In this document: positions 49,702-59,419 of the stretch, piece after piece
Layout: every line of letters starts with the position of its first letter
Position numbering within the stretch: the first letter of the stretch is position 1
NCBI GenBank assembly: GCA_007121075.1
Contig: SKMK01000016.1
Location: 49,473 to 113,472, forward strand
Direction of reading: 5' to 3'
Source: Syntrophomonadaceae bacterium
GTDB lineage: Bacteria; Bacillota; Dethiobacteria; DTU022
DNA: 64,000 bases
The notes under the pieces: model-generated
Told to the model about the DNA's origin: nothing
The model's input: the letters and a program-made list of their open reading frames with translations, nothing else
Database searches by the model: none
Position numbers and translations under genes: made by a program

Positions 49702-50901
49702 ATGCAAAAAAATTTACTAAGGGCAATATGCCGCTGTATTAAGGGGATGCCTTTCGAGGTGACATATTGGGACGGGCATACAGAAGTTTACGGGGCGTGT
49801 GAAGATGAAGCTCCGCTGGTCCGGGTTATCTTCAATGAAAAAATGGACCTTCGGGAGATGCTCCTCGAACCCGAAGTTAAATTCGGGGAAGCTTACATGG
49901 ATCAAAAAATTGACTTTGAAGGTGATGTTAAGGCCTTATTTAATTTGCTGATTCACAATGAAGAAGTTTTTAAAAAAGATAGTGCCAAAAAAGGAATATT
50001 ACAGCGATTTATGAAATGCCAAAGAGAAATTCCCGCTAAAAAACAAATTGAAAACGTTCAGTATCATTATGACCTGGGCAATGATTTTTTCAAACTTTGG
50101 CTTGATAGTACTTTGAGTTATTCCTGTGCCTATTTTAAAACTACGGAAGATGACCTGGAACAGGCTCAATTGCAAAAACTTGATCACATTTTGCGTAAAA
50201 TGCATCTAAAAGATGGGGAAACCCTGCTTGATATCGGGTGCGGTTGGGGCTGGCTGATCATTAAAGCTGCCAGGGAATACGGGGTAAAGGCCATGGGTAT
50301 TACTTTAAGTGCAGAACAGGCAGGAGAAACTAAACAGCGGATACAGGATGAAGGTTTGATTGACAAGGTCGAAGTACGCCAGGCTGATTACCGCGACCTG
50401 GCGGTAGAAGGATACACATTTGATAAGATTGTTAGTGTGGGCATGTTCGAACATGTGGGGAAGGAATATATCTCCACCTATTTTTCATGTTTGAAGAAAA
50501 TGCTAAAACCGGAAGGCTTGTCTTTGCTCCATACGATTACCAGGCCGATAGAAAACCCCACCAACCCTTGGCTTGAAAAATATATCTTTCCCTGGGGCTA
50601 TATCCCATCATTACGGGAAATCGTCTGGGCTTTACCTGAGCATTCTTTTCACCTGGTCGATGTCGAGAGCCTTCGGATGCATTATGCTATGACTGCTGAT
50701 CGGTGGATGGATAATTTTGAAAAGGTTGTTGACCAGGTCAGAGAAAAATATGGAGAACGGTTTGTCCGGATGTGGCGCTTGTACCTGCTTGGCAGTTGTG
50801 CTTCATTTCGCTGCAGCGGACTGGACATTCACCAGCTGCTTTTCAGTAAAAGCTTATGCAATAAGCTGCCCCTAACCAGGCATTACCTCTACAGTAACTA
50901 A
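49702..50901 (+). CDS. cfa: Cyclopropane fatty acid synthase
   Basis: SAM-dependent enzyme that adds a methylene bridge to unsaturated acyl chains of phospholipids. Start at 49702 (MQKNLLRAICRC) behind GGGAGGG gives 399 residues. Conserved blocks: EVKFGEAYMDQKIDFEGD, QYHYDLGNDFFKLWLDSTLSYSCAYF, motif I LLDIGCGWGWLIIKAA, SVGMFEHVGKEY and the bicarbonate-site region around HTITRP. The C-terminus (FRMWRLYLLGSCASFRCSGLD, variants) is complete. It is monocistronic as far as can be seen. Confidence 0.95.
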   Translation: MQKNLLRAICRCIKGMPFEVTYWDGHTEVYGACEDEAPLVRVIFNEKMDLREMLLEPEVKFGEAYMDQKIDFEGDVKALFNLLIHNEEVFKKDSAKKGILQRFMKCQREIPAKKQIENVQYHYDLGNDFFKLWLDSTLSYSCAYFKTTEDDLEQAQLQKLDHILRKMHLKDGETLLDIGCGWGWLIIKAAREYGVKAMGITLSAEQAGETKQRIQDEGLIDKVEVRQADYRDLAVEGYTFDKIVSVGMFEHVGKEYISTYFSCLKKMLKPEGLSLLHTITRPIENPTNPWLEKYIFPWGYIPSLREIVWALPEHSFHLVDVESLRMHYAMTADRWMDNFEKVVDQVREKYGERFVRMWRLYLLGSCASFRCSGLDIHQLLFSKSLCNKLPLTRHYLYSN

Positions 50902-51009
50902 AACTGGCAACTGCTGAGCAGAATATAAGGAGGCCGGTAGAAATATTATACCCGGCCGATCTATTAGATCCTATATTTGTATATAAGCAGGGATACCGGT
51001 CTGAGAGGA

Positions 51010-51317
51010 TCAGGTTATTTCAAACCTGTGATCAACCGCGGGCTTCCATTGGATTTCTATTTCAAAGCTATTTTTTTCTCCCTTGGTTTTATACTGCAAT
51101 TCCAGTTCGATATGCTCCGAAGGGTTGATTTCATAGCTTTCCTGGTCCTGCTTGATTGTAAACCTTCCTTCACTGATTAATTTTGTCCGATATCAACCAG
51201 GTACTGGCCGGTTTCTTCTTTGCTCAGAGCCTGCTCCAGGTTTACATGTACTTGTTTCAACGATTTGTCCTGTTTATTTTGATTGCCGGAAGAGTTATTG
51301 TTATTAGTTTTACTCAT
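51010..51317 (-). pseudogene. Amphi-Trp domain protein with a frameshift
   Basis: From ATG at 51317 (ribosome site TGCAGG) one frame reads an Asn-rich start, then VHVNLEQALSKEETGQYLVDIG and reaches TAA. Shifting by one base near 51185 continues as KLISEGRFTIKQDQESYEI, then a beta-rich part (IELELQYKTK, FEIEIQW) to TGA at 51010. The joined protein matches the amphi-Trp family (helix pair EA..YL..I...L..G, then EIEIQW), about 102 residues. A one-base deletion in GATATCGGACAAAA explains it. Recent pseudogene or sequence error. Confidence 0.65.
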
Positions 51318-51571
51318 TTCCTGCACTCCTTATGACGAATCTGATTTGATTTATGTACTATATGATACCACAGGTTCACTCATCTATAAAAAGAACGTTA
51401 AAAGAATGAAGCCCGAGCCTGATAAAAAGCAGGAGTGTCGCTTGAAATAAAGAAATAAAAATCACAGATCTAAAATTGATTGCCGGTCCGGGCACAGAGT
51501 TTTTCATTATAAATTTTAGATGCAGAAGTAATGTGGAAACTGATTACACCAGGAAAGGGGATAAGGACAAG

Positions 51572-52834
51572 ATGAACTTTTTTGAGAAGGGGCCGGGGAT
51601 CCTTTCCGGGTTAAAGGACTGCCCTAAATATTTTTCCCCTGCAACAGCTTCTACTGGAATTATTGCTGCAATAATGGGCACCACCGGACCACTGGTTATG
51701 GTTTTATCTGCGGCGGAAGATGGAATGATGTCTCAGGAACAGGCTATAGCCTGGGTGTTTTCAATTTACTTCTTCGGCGGCATCATTACCCTGATTATGG
51801 CTTTATGGTACAAGCAGCCGATTTGCGGAGCCTGGTCTATTCCAGGACTGCTCCTGGTAGGGGTTGTTTTGGCCGAATTTAGCATCAATGAAGCAGTTGG
51901 GGCTTACATGATCAGTGGTTTGATTGTGCTTCTGCTGGGGGTGAGCGGTTATATTAAAAAGGTTATGCTATGGCTTCCGCAGCCCATTATCATGGGCATG
52001 ATTGCCGGGGCAATGCTCCGGTTCGGGATCGGTATAGCCGATGGTATAGAAGCTTCTCCATTGATAGCCTTGCTAACTCTTTTAGGCTGGCTCCTGCTGA
52101 CCAGGTTTATTCCCCGTATCCCGGGTGTTCTTGGCGCCCTAGTTTTTGGCATTATTACTGCGGTTGCTGTAGGCACTGCTGATTTTTCGGTGTTTGAATT
52201 TAGTTTTGCCAGGCCCATGGTTTTTGTGCCCGCCTTTTCTTTCGATGCTTTTCTTTCCATCGCCATCCCTTTAAGTATTGTGGTTATTGGGGCGGAGAAT
52301 ACCCAGGCCCTGGGCACATTAATGTCCCAGGATTATAAACCGCCGGTAAATACCATGTTGATCATCAGCGGTCTTGGCGGTATTGTGGCAGGATTTTTTG
52401 GCGGTCACAATGCCAACATTGCCGGCCCGATGACGGCCATAACTTCCGGACCGGAATCAGGGCCGAAGGAAGGCCGCTATGTAGCCAGCGTGGTAAATGG
52501 TATCCTTTTTGGAGCGGCTGGTGTTATGGCCGGTGCCGCAGCTTCTTTTATTGGGGCTTTGCCTGGCTCCATGGTTAGTGTAATTGTAGGGCTGGCTATG
52601 ATTGGGGTTTTAACCAATGCTTTTTCGACCGCTTTTTCTGGCAGGTATCAGCTCGGTGCTTTTTTTGCCCTGATTATTGCCGCTTCAGGAGTCTCCTTTT
52701 TTAAGATCGCTGCTCCGTTCTGGGCCCTGCTGGGAGGAGTTGTTATATCACTTATCTTAGAGTCGGAACAATTCTTAAGAGGTTGGGAATTTAATAACAA
52801 TGGGGCAGATGAAACCCTGGAAAGCAAGATTTAA
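51572..52834 (+). CDS. BenE-type membrane permease
   Basis: A 420-residue transporter with about 12 membrane helices. Start at 51572 (MNFFEKGPG) follows AAGGGGATAAGG. The patterns GIIAAIMGTTGPLVMVLSA, NANIAGPMTAITSGPESGP and the NTQALGTLMSQDYKPP loop match the benzoate/H+ symporter (BenE) family, related to the xanthine/uracil NCS2 group. Real substrate is probably a carboxylate or aromatic acid but is not defined. No benzoate-degradation genes lie nearby. Confidence 0.85.
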   Translation: MNFFEKGPGILSGLKDCPKYFSPATASTGIIAAIMGTTGPLVMVLSAAEDGMMSQEQAIAWVFSIYFFGGIITLIMALWYKQPICGAWSIPGLLLVGVVLAEFSINEAVGAYMISGLIVLLLGVSGYIKKVMLWLPQPIIMGMIAGAMLRFGIGIADGIEASPLIALLTLLGWLLLTRFIPRIPGVLGALVFGIITAVAVGTADFSVFEFSFARPMVFVPAFSFDAFLSIAIPLSIVVIGAENTQALGTLMSQDYKPPVNTMLIISGLGGIVAGFFGGHNANIAGPMTAITSGPESGPKEGRYVASVVNGILFGAAGVMAGAAASFIGALPGSMVSVIVGLAMIGVLTNAFSTAFSGRYQLGAFFALIIAASGVSFFKIAAPFWALLGGVVISLILESEQFLRGWEFNNNGADETLESKI

Positions 52835-52869
52835 AGGCTTTTACGCTTCTTCAGGTAGTGTGCGGCCCG

Positions 52870-52899
52870 TTGACAATGCTGAAAAGTGAGTGCTATACT
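52870..52899 (+). promoter_or_regulatory. Promoter of the NuoEF-flavoprotein cluster
   Basis: TTGACA, 18-bp spacer, TATACT, about 86 bp upstream of the first gene of the cluster. Confidence 0.7.
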
Positions 52900-52910
52900 T
52901 TTATAGCACT
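52889..52910 (+). promoter_or_regulatory. Palindromic operator over the -10 element
   Basis: AGTGCTATA-CTTT-TATAGCACT, perfect 9-bp arms around 4 bp, covering the -10 hexamer. A repressor bound here would shut off the cluster; no regulator gene is adjacent. Confidence 0.6.
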
Positions 52911-52984
52911 GAAAATTTATAATGTTTCTAAATTGTTTATTAGTTTTATTTTGTTGCAATACTTTAAATTAAATAAGGAAGTTA

Positions 52985-55384
52985 ATGCCGATGGATAATT
53001 ACGCGCCGGTCGTTGACAAGGTAGCGCAAGAGCATGACAAAGATCCGGCCAACCTGGTCATGATTTTGCAAGATGTCCAAAACGAATTTAATTACCTGCC
53101 CTCAGAAGCAATAAGCCTCCTTTCAGAAATATTAAACCTCCCTGAAGCACTGATTTACTCGGTATCAACGTTTTATAAATCTTTTTCCCTGGAGCCTCGC
53201 GGGAAACATCGGGTTGATATCTGTGAAGGAACTGCCTGTCATATCAGAGGCGCCTCACTGCTGATGAGCCAGATTTCCGATGAACTGAAGGTTAAGCCGG
53301 GGGAAACTACTACCGACGGCGAAATCACCCTGAATTCGGTCCGCTGTGTCGGTGCCTGTGCAATGGGCCCGGTGGCAATCGTCAACGGTGAATACCACGG
53401 CAATATGACGGCCGGGAAACTGTCGAAACTGATTAAGAAATGCTGCAAGGAGGTTTCTGAAGCCCCGGCAGGTAAACTCCGGCCCGGCGGAAACGGGGAA
53501 ATCCAGGATCTTGAAATTACTCCCATCCCTAAAATTAATCAGCCCGGTGATTTTTTTAAGCTTAAAGAACGGCTGCAAACTGAAAGCCTGGTGGAACAGG
53601 CCCGGCTCCTGGTTTGCAACGGAACCGGATGCAAGGCTAAAGGCAGCATAAAAGTTGCAGAGGCATTGAGCAGCGAGCTGAAGCGGGAAGGCCTTGATCT
53701 GCCTGTTAACCTCGGCCTTAAAAAGGTCGGATGCCACGGGCTTTGTGAAAAAGGCCCGCTGGTTATCTTATATCCGGATAATATTTTTTACAATCAAGTC
53801 AAACCCGAAGATGCTGCAGAAATTATCCAGGAAACCGTGGTGGACAAAAATATAATTGACCGCTTGCTCTACCGTGAAAATAAGGATGAACCCGGTATTG
53901 CTGATTTTACGGAGATTCCGTTCTATGCCGGCCAGGAGAAAATTGTCCTGCGCAATGTAGGGACACTAGATCCCCTGGATATTAGAGATTATATCAGTCA
54001 CGGTGGATACGGCGCCTTTTTAAAAGTCCTTCAGGAAATTAGCCCCGGTGAGGTAATCGAAGCGGTAAAACTTTCAGGGCTGCGAGGAAGGGGAGGGGGA
54101 GGATTCCCCACCGGCAGAAAGTGGAGCACGGCAGCAGCCATCGATTCTGATATCCGTTATGTTATCTGCAACGGTGATGAAGGGGACCCCGGGGCTTTCA
54201 TGGACTGCAGTATCATGGAAGGCGACCCGCATGCGATCATCGAAGGCATGCTGATCTGCGCTTATGCCGTTGGCTCTTCCAGCGGCTATATTTATGTCCG
54301 CGAAGAGTACCCCCGGGCTTTAAAGCACCTGAGCCTGGCTATCGAGCAGGCCAGAGGTGCAGGCCTGCTGGGCGATAATATTGCCGGCACCTCATTTTCA
54401 TTTGAGATCAAGATTAACCGCGGCGCCGGAGCTTTTGTCTGTGGTGAGTCAACCGCCCTGATGCAGTCCGTAGAAGGGAAAGTCGGTGAGCCCAGGGCCA
54501 AGTATATCCGCTCGGCGGAAAGAGGGCTTTATGATAAGCCGACCGTTTTAAACAACGTGGAAACTTATGCCAATGTGCCGGTTATTCTCAGTAACGGGGC
54601 CGATTGGTTTTCTTCATTTGGAACGAAGGGCAATAAGGGCACCAAGGTTTTCTCAGTGGTCGGTAAAGTTCAGAATACCGGATTGGTCGAGGTGCCCATG
54701 GGAACTTCCCTCAGAACAGTTATTTTCGACATCTGCGGGGGGATCAAGGGAGGCAAGACTTTTAAAGCAGTCCAAACGGGCGGCCCGTCCGGCGGCTGTC
54801 TACCCGAAAGCAAACTTGATCTTCCGGTTGATTTTGACACCCTGACCCGCGAAGGCTCGATGATGGGTTCAGGCGGGATGATCGTCATGGATGAAGATAC
54901 CTGCATGGTAGACGTGGCCCGCTATTTTACCAACTACCTGGTGGAAGAGTCTTGCGGCAAATGTTCCGCCTGCCGGTTGAGCCTGGTTAACCTTCACTGC
55001 ATCCTGGAAAAGATCTGCGCGGGTGAGGGCGAAAAAGACGACTTGGAAAAACTGGAAAAACTCCTGGTTGTGCTCGAGAACGGCTCCCTGTGCGGCCTCG
55101 GAAAATCCGCCCCAAACCCGGTGCGCAGCACCCTTACCCATTTTCGCGATGAATACGAGGCTCATATCAACGAGAAAAGATGTCCCGCCGGGGTGTGCAG
55201 GAACTTGATTACCTATGAGATAACCAAGAATTGTACCGGTTGCCGCTTCTGTGCGGAAGCTTGCCCTCAGGGAGCGATCAGAGGTGATAAGAAAGAAAAG
55301 CATCAAATTGACCAGGAATTATGTAACCAGTGCGGCATCTGCAGGGTAACCTGTAATTTTGATGCTGTGATCACTAAAAGTTAA
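52985..55384 (+). CDS. NuoE-NuoF fusion: NADH-oxidising flavin/iron-sulfur subunit
   Basis: A 799-residue fusion. Residues 1-155 are NuoE-like with [2Fe-2S] ligands C80, C85, C121, C125. About 205-285 is a second thioredoxin-like [2Fe-2S] unit (C211, C216, C250, C254). About 300-735 is NuoF-like: NADH/FMN motif GRGGGGFPTGRKW at 368-380, GDEGDPGAFMD, GAGAFVCGESTAL, and the N3 cluster C657, C660, C663, C703. The end holds a dicluster ferredoxin (C750-C760, C780-C790). This layout equals the HydB/NuoF module of bifurcating hydrogenases and related enzymes. It would pass electrons between NAD(H) and the next gene product. No hydrogenase or complex I genes are adjacent. Confidence 0.9.
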   Translation: MPMDNYAPVVDKVAQEHDKDPANLVMILQDVQNEFNYLPSEAISLLSEILNLPEALIYSVSTFYKSFSLEPRGKHRVDICEGTACHIRGASLLMSQISDELKVKPGETTTDGEITLNSVRCVGACAMGPVAIVNGEYHGNMTAGKLSKLIKKCCKEVSEAPAGKLRPGGNGEIQDLEITPIPKINQPGDFFKLKERLQTESLVEQARLLVCNGTGCKAKGSIKVAEALSSELKREGLDLPVNLGLKKVGCHGLCEKGPLVILYPDNIFYNQVKPEDAAEIIQETVVDKNIIDRLLYRENKDEPGIADFTEIPFYAGQEKIVLRNVGTLDPLDIRDYISHGGYGAFLKVLQEISPGEVIEAVKLSGLRGRGGGGFPTGRKWSTAAAIDSDIRYVICNGDEGDPGAFMDCSIMEGDPHAIIEGMLICAYAVGSSSGYIYVREEYPRALKHLSLAIEQARGAGLLGDNIAGTSFSFEIKINRGAGAFVCGESTALMQSVEGKVGEPRAKYIRSAERGLYDKPTVLNNVETYANVPVILSNGADWFSSFGTKGNKGTKVFSVVGKVQNTGLVEVPMGTSLRTVIFDICGGIKGGKTFKAVQTGGPSGGCLPESKLDLPVDFDTLTREGSMMGSGGMIVMDEDTCMVDVARYFTNYLVEESCGKCSACRLSLVNLHCILEKICAGEGEKDDLEKLEKLLVVLENGSLCGLGKSAPNPVRSTLTHFRDEYEAHINEKRCPAGVCRNLITYEITKNCTGCRFCAEACPQGAIRGDKKEKHQIDQELCNQCGICRVTCNFDAVITKS

Positions 55385-55453
55385 GCTTAGGGCATTTTGT
55401 AAGTACTATGGCTCGAAGCTATAAATACTAAAGGAGAACCCGTAAGGATAATT

Positions 55454-58400
55454 ATGAGCAGAAAGATTAATATAACAGTTAACGGTAGAAAACTGGAAAC
55501 TGAAAACAGGGTTATGCTCCTTGATATTTTAAATGAAGAAGGGATTAAAGTTCCACAGCTTTGCAGTCATCCTTCTCTCCCCCGCAGCGGAGCATGCCGT
55601 CTTTGTGTGGTTGAAATAACCAGGGAAGAGTGGAACGGCCAGTCGCGTATTGTGACTTCCTGCCTTTATCCGGCCGAAGATGGACTGATTGTATCCACCC
55701 GTTCTCCGGAAGTTTTAAAAACTCGCCGAAACCTGCTGGAACTGTACCTGGCTCAGTGCCCCGGGGCGGAAGAAATCAAAAAGCTGGCCCGCCTGGAAGG
55801 CATCGACATAACTCCCTTCGAAATTAAAGAAGAAGAGGAGAAATGTGTATTATGCGGCCTTTGTGTCAGGGCCTGCCAGGATTGCGGTCCAGGGGCCATC
55901 ACAACCCTCGGCAGGGGAGTAGACAAGGTTGTGGCTCCGAATCCAGAAGGCATAGCCGGAGATTGCACGGGTTGCCGGGCCTGCACCCATGTTTGCCCCA
56001 CCGATGCCATCCCCTATGAACAGGATAACCAGGCTTTAAAAATCTGGGGCCGTGATTTTGAAATACCGGTTTGTTCGGTTCAAACTGACATTTGCCGGGG
56101 CTGCGGGGTATGTGAGGAAGTTTGTCCCTTTTCCGTTCCCAGGGTTTCTATGCAAAAAAACGAACTGCCGTTAGCCCAGATTTCCCAGACCGTTTGTGTC
56201 GGTTGTGGCATTTGTGCCGGGGCCTGCCCCACAGGGGCAATCCGGCAGAATAAGACCGAAGACCTTACTGAATTTGAAAACATTATCTTTAACCGGGATC
56301 TGAGAGATAAGAATATAGTTTTTGCCTGTCCCCGTTCCCCGATGCCTGAAGGGGGAGAAGAACTGCTCCGGGTCAGCTGTATCGGCAGTGTTGACGTTTC
56401 AACCCTGCTTTACTGTGTGGCTGCCGGGGCTAAAAGTGTGGCCTTAATGTGCCGGGATAAGTTAAGCTGCCCTTACCAGAAAGGCGGCGATCTCGGCGAG
56501 CAGTATTTCACCGTTACCGGCAAGCTGCTGGATCTATGCGGCATGCCGCACGAGCACCTGGCTTTGCTCGAGCCGGAACACGGCCTGCACGGCCCCGGGA
56601 AAAAGTGGATGGAATTTAAAGGCTCTGTCCCGGCTGAGGGTCTGCCGCTAAAAGAAGCCTATAACCTGGGCGAAGCTAAACCGGAATATACGCCCGGTTT
56701 GGACCTGGCCCTGGATATAGTGGGCTGGTTAAAAAACCGGCCAGAGCTGAAACCGACCCTTCCGCCTGAGGTGGCTGCTGTATTGGGAGAGGTTTCGGTT
56801 GATGCTAAAAGCACAGGGGATCAGGGCTGGCTTTACCTGGATAAACTGCCAGAACTGCACCTGTTGTTATCAATGCACCTGGAACAGCCCCCTGTTTTGG
56901 AGATCCTGAATGATGCAGTTAGGCTTCTGCTGGCTTACAATATGAAAGTTACCCATGTTTTTACCGAAAAAGAGCTGAACAAAACAAAAGGTAAGCGGGT
57001 GGTTGCTTTTGACCGCTGGATACTTTCCCTGCTTCCATCAGGGACGAGCTTTTTAACCCTTAATGAACTGGCAGGTGTCTCTGATGAAAAAGAGGAAGAA
57101 AGTTTTTCCTTCCGGATCGACACCTTAAAGCGAAAAGAACTGCTTGATCAATTTGCCGGCCAGGAAGAGCAGCACCTCTGCTTTACCCCTGAGCTATGCC
57201 TGCAATATGCCCTTTTGCTTCGCCGGGGTAGCTGGCAGCATTCCTTGAACGAGTACCCGGCCATGCTTTTTGCGACTGTCCATGAACAGGAAAGCTTAAC
57301 AGAAGCAGAAGGGAAAGAAAGAAGACGGATCGGCAAACATCCTATTTTACCGCCCCATGAATGTGAAGAGCATGAATTTACTTTTAACGGTGAAAAATTA
57401 ACCGCCCTCGAAGGAGAGGTTATTTCTTCTGCTCTTTATGCCGCCGGTATAACCGTTCTCGGGCACCATCACCGCGATGGAGGCGCCCAGGGTATATACT
57501 GCGTCAACGGGCAATGTTCCCAGTGCATGGTTGTTGCCGACGGCAGGCCGGTTAAAGCTTGTATGATTCCGGTAATCCCGGGCATGGAAGTTAAAAGCGT
57601 GGAAGGGCTGCCGGATATAGCCGAGGAACCAGCTCCTGAAAAGCCGATCATTGCCGATACGCCCGTGGTGGAAGTTGAAGTGCTGATTGTCGGCGGGGGG
57701 CCGGCTGGAATCAGTGCGGCCATAGAACTGGGCCATGTAGGGGTCGATGTAATAATCGTTGATGACAAACAGGAATTGGGCGGAAAGCTCAGCCTGCAGA
57801 CCCATAACTTCTTCGGTTCGGTGGCCGATTGTTATGCCGGGACACGCGGGGTGAATATAGGGGATATCCTGGCCAATGAACTTAAGCTACTGCCCACAGT
57901 CAGGTCGTGGCTAAACTCCAGTGTGGTTGGTGTATTCAACGATAAGATGTTCGGTGTTTCCGGCAACGGGACTTATACCCTGGTCAAACCCCGGATAGTT
58001 TTGTTCTCAACCGGAGCCAGGGAAAAAAGCCTCGCTTTCCCGGGTGCCGATTTGCCCGGTGTTTACGGAGCGGGAGCTTTCCAGACCCTGGTTAACCGGG
58101 ACCTGGTCCGGTGTGCGGAAAGATTGTTTATCATCGGCGGCGGCAATGTTGGTTTAATTGGAGCTTATCATGCATTGCAGGCCGGGATCGATGTGGTGGG
58201 TCTGGTGGAAGCCCTGACCGAGTGCGGCGGATACAAAGTCCATGAAGATAAAATCAAGCGGCTCGGGGTTCCGGTTTGGACTTCCCACACCGTGCTTAGG
58301 ATTGAAGGGAAAGAAGAAGTAGAGCGGGTGGTCATTGCTGAAATTGATGACAAGTTCCAGCCCGTACCGGGTACGGAACGGATTTTTGAAGTTGATACGG

Positions 58401-59419
58401 TGCTAATGGCGGTCGGCCTTAATCCTGTTGATGAACTGTTCAAGAAAGCCAGGGAATACGGGATTGAGGCTTATGCGGCCGGTGATGCCAGCGAAATAGC
58501 CGAAGCCTCGGCAGCTATTTTTTCCGGTAAGATTATCGGGCGCAGGATTGCCCAGGGAATGGGGATCGATCTCCCGGTGCCAGGCGACTGGGAAGAATTT
58601 GGGGAAATTCTCAAGCAGCATTCCAGCGAAATGGGGCTTTTCAAACCTGAAGACAATGAAGACCGGGTTTTTCCCCTGATTCGTTGTATCCAGGAAATTC
58701 CCTGTAATCCCTGCACTGAAGCCTGTCCAAATAATTGTATCGATATGCCAGGTTCTATCCTGTCTCTTCCTGAATTCAGCGGGGAATGTATCGGCTGCGG
58801 CCGTTGCGTGCTTGCCTGTCCGGGCCTGGCTATAACCCTGGTTGTCAATGATTATGATCAGGGCCGGGAAAAGGCCCTGCTGATGTTGCCGTACGAGTTT
58901 GTTAACGAGGCCATTCCTGTGGGAGATGAAGTTACCACCACCGACATGGAAGGCAATATTGTTGGCAAAGGCAGGGTTGTGGCTTACAAGAACAGGGAGG
59001 AGCAGGACTGCCGCCGGCTGCTGTTCCTGGAAGTGCCTTATGAGGATAAGCTTAAGGTGGCCGGTTTTAGGATCAGGGAAATGAGCGAAGGAGAACTCCT
59101 GGAACAGGTAGCAATCGCAACCGAAGCAGACCCCTTTATTTGTCGATGCGAGCGGGTTAGAAAAAGTGAAATAGTTGAAGCTATCCGCTCGGGAGTCCGG
59201 GACATGAACCAGTTAAAGGCAATGGTCAGAGCCGGGCTTGGCGGCTGTAACGGCAAGACCTGCACCGATTTAATTTTAAAGATTTACAAGGAGGAGGGTA
59301 TTCCCCTTTCCGAGGTTACCTTGCCCAGGCATCGCCCCCTGGTAGCGGAAGTACACCTGGGCGATTTTGCCATTCAAAAAGAAGGAGACGACGAGGAGAA
59401 TAATAATGCCGGCCTGTAA
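55454..59419 (+). CDS. Giant multi-cluster flavoprotein (NuoG-N/ferredoxin/MvhD/SoxA-like fusion)
   Basis: A 1321-residue fusion. Order: NuoG-type [2Fe-2S] domain (1-80; C37, C48, C51, C70); four [4Fe-4S] motifs (C131-C141, C171-C181, C214-C224, C248-C258); an MvhD-like Cys domain (about 287-375); an unassigned 230-residue region (400-630); a second [2Fe-2S] domain (640-720; C683, C688, C691, C703); an FAD/NAD domain (GGGPAG 747-752, GGGNVG 895-900) as in sarcosine oxidase alpha or HcnA; more ferredoxin motifs (C1084-C1095, C1112-C1122); and a BFD-like end (C1230, C1232, C1265, C1270). It can store and route many electrons. It overlaps the next gene. I know no named enzyme with this full layout. 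Confidence 0.85.
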   Translation: MSRKINITVNGRKLETENRVMLLDILNEEGIKVPQLCSHPSLPRSGACRLCVVEITREEWNGQSRIVTSCLYPAEDGLIVSTRSPEVLKTRRNLLELYLAQCPGAEEIKKLARLEGIDITPFEIKEEEEKCVLCGLCVRACQDCGPGAITTLGRGVDKVVAPNPEGIAGDCTGCRACTHVCPTDAIPYEQDNQALKIWGRDFEIPVCSVQTDICRGCGVCEEVCPFSVPRVSMQKNELPLAQISQTVCVGCGICAGACPTGAIRQNKTEDLTEFENIIFNRDLRDKNIVFACPRSPMPEGGEELLRVSCIGSVDVSTLLYCVAAGAKSVALMCRDKLSCPYQKGGDLGEQYFTVTGKLLDLCGMPHEHLALLEPEHGLHGPGKKWMEFKGSVPAEGLPLKEAYNLGEAKPEYTPGLDLALDIVGWLKNRPELKPTLPPEVAAVLGEVSVDAKSTGDQGWLYLDKLPELHLLLSMHLEQPPVLEILNDAVRLLLAYNMKVTHVFTEKELNKTKGKRVVAFDRWILSLLPSGTSFLTLNELAGVSDEKEEESFSFRIDTLKRKELLDQFAGQEEQHLCFTPELCLQYALLLRRGSWQHSLNEYPAMLFATVHEQESLTEAEGKERRRIGKHPILPPHECEEHEFTFNGEKLTALEGEVISSALYAAGITVLGHHHRDGGAQGIYCVNGQCSQCMVVADGRPVKACMIPVIPGMEVKSVEGLPDIAEEPAPEKPIIADTPVVEVEVLIVGGGPAGISAAIELGHVGVDVIIVDDKQELGGKLSLQTHNFFGSVADCYAGTRGVNIGDILANELKLLPTVRSWLNSSVVGVFNDKMFGVSGNGTYTLVKPRIVLFSTGAREKSLAFPGADLPGVYGAGAFQTLVNRDLVRCAERLFIIGGGNVGLIGAYHALQAGIDVVGLVEALTECGGYKVHEDKIKRLGVPVWTSHTVLRIEGKEEVERVVIAEIDDKFQPVPGTERIFEVDTVLMAVGLNPVDELFKKAREYGIEAYAAGDASEIAEASAAIFSGKIIGRRIAQGMGIDLPVPGDWEEFGEILKQHSSEMGLFKPEDNEDRVFPLIRCIQEIPCNPCTEACPNNCIDMPGSILSLPEFSGECIGCGRCVLACPGLAITLVVNDYDQGREKALLMLPYEFVNEAIPVGDEVTTTDMEGNIVGKGRVVAYKNREEQDCRRLLFLEVPYEDKLKVAGFRIREMSEGELLEQVAIATEADPFICRCERVRKSEIVEAIRSGVRDMNQLKAMVRAGLGGCNGKTCTDLILKIYKEEGIPLSEVTLPRHRPLVAEVHLGDFAIQKEGDDEENNNAGL

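Noticed and set aside
50977..51180. 67-codon plus-strand ORF
   Set aside because: It is the antisense of the amphi-Trp reading frame, which has family resemblance.
52985..55384. Hydrogenase subunit HydB
   Set aside because: The module is shared, but no catalytic hydrogenase (H-cluster or NiFe) gene is in the cluster; the partners are SoxA/SoxB-like flavoproteins.
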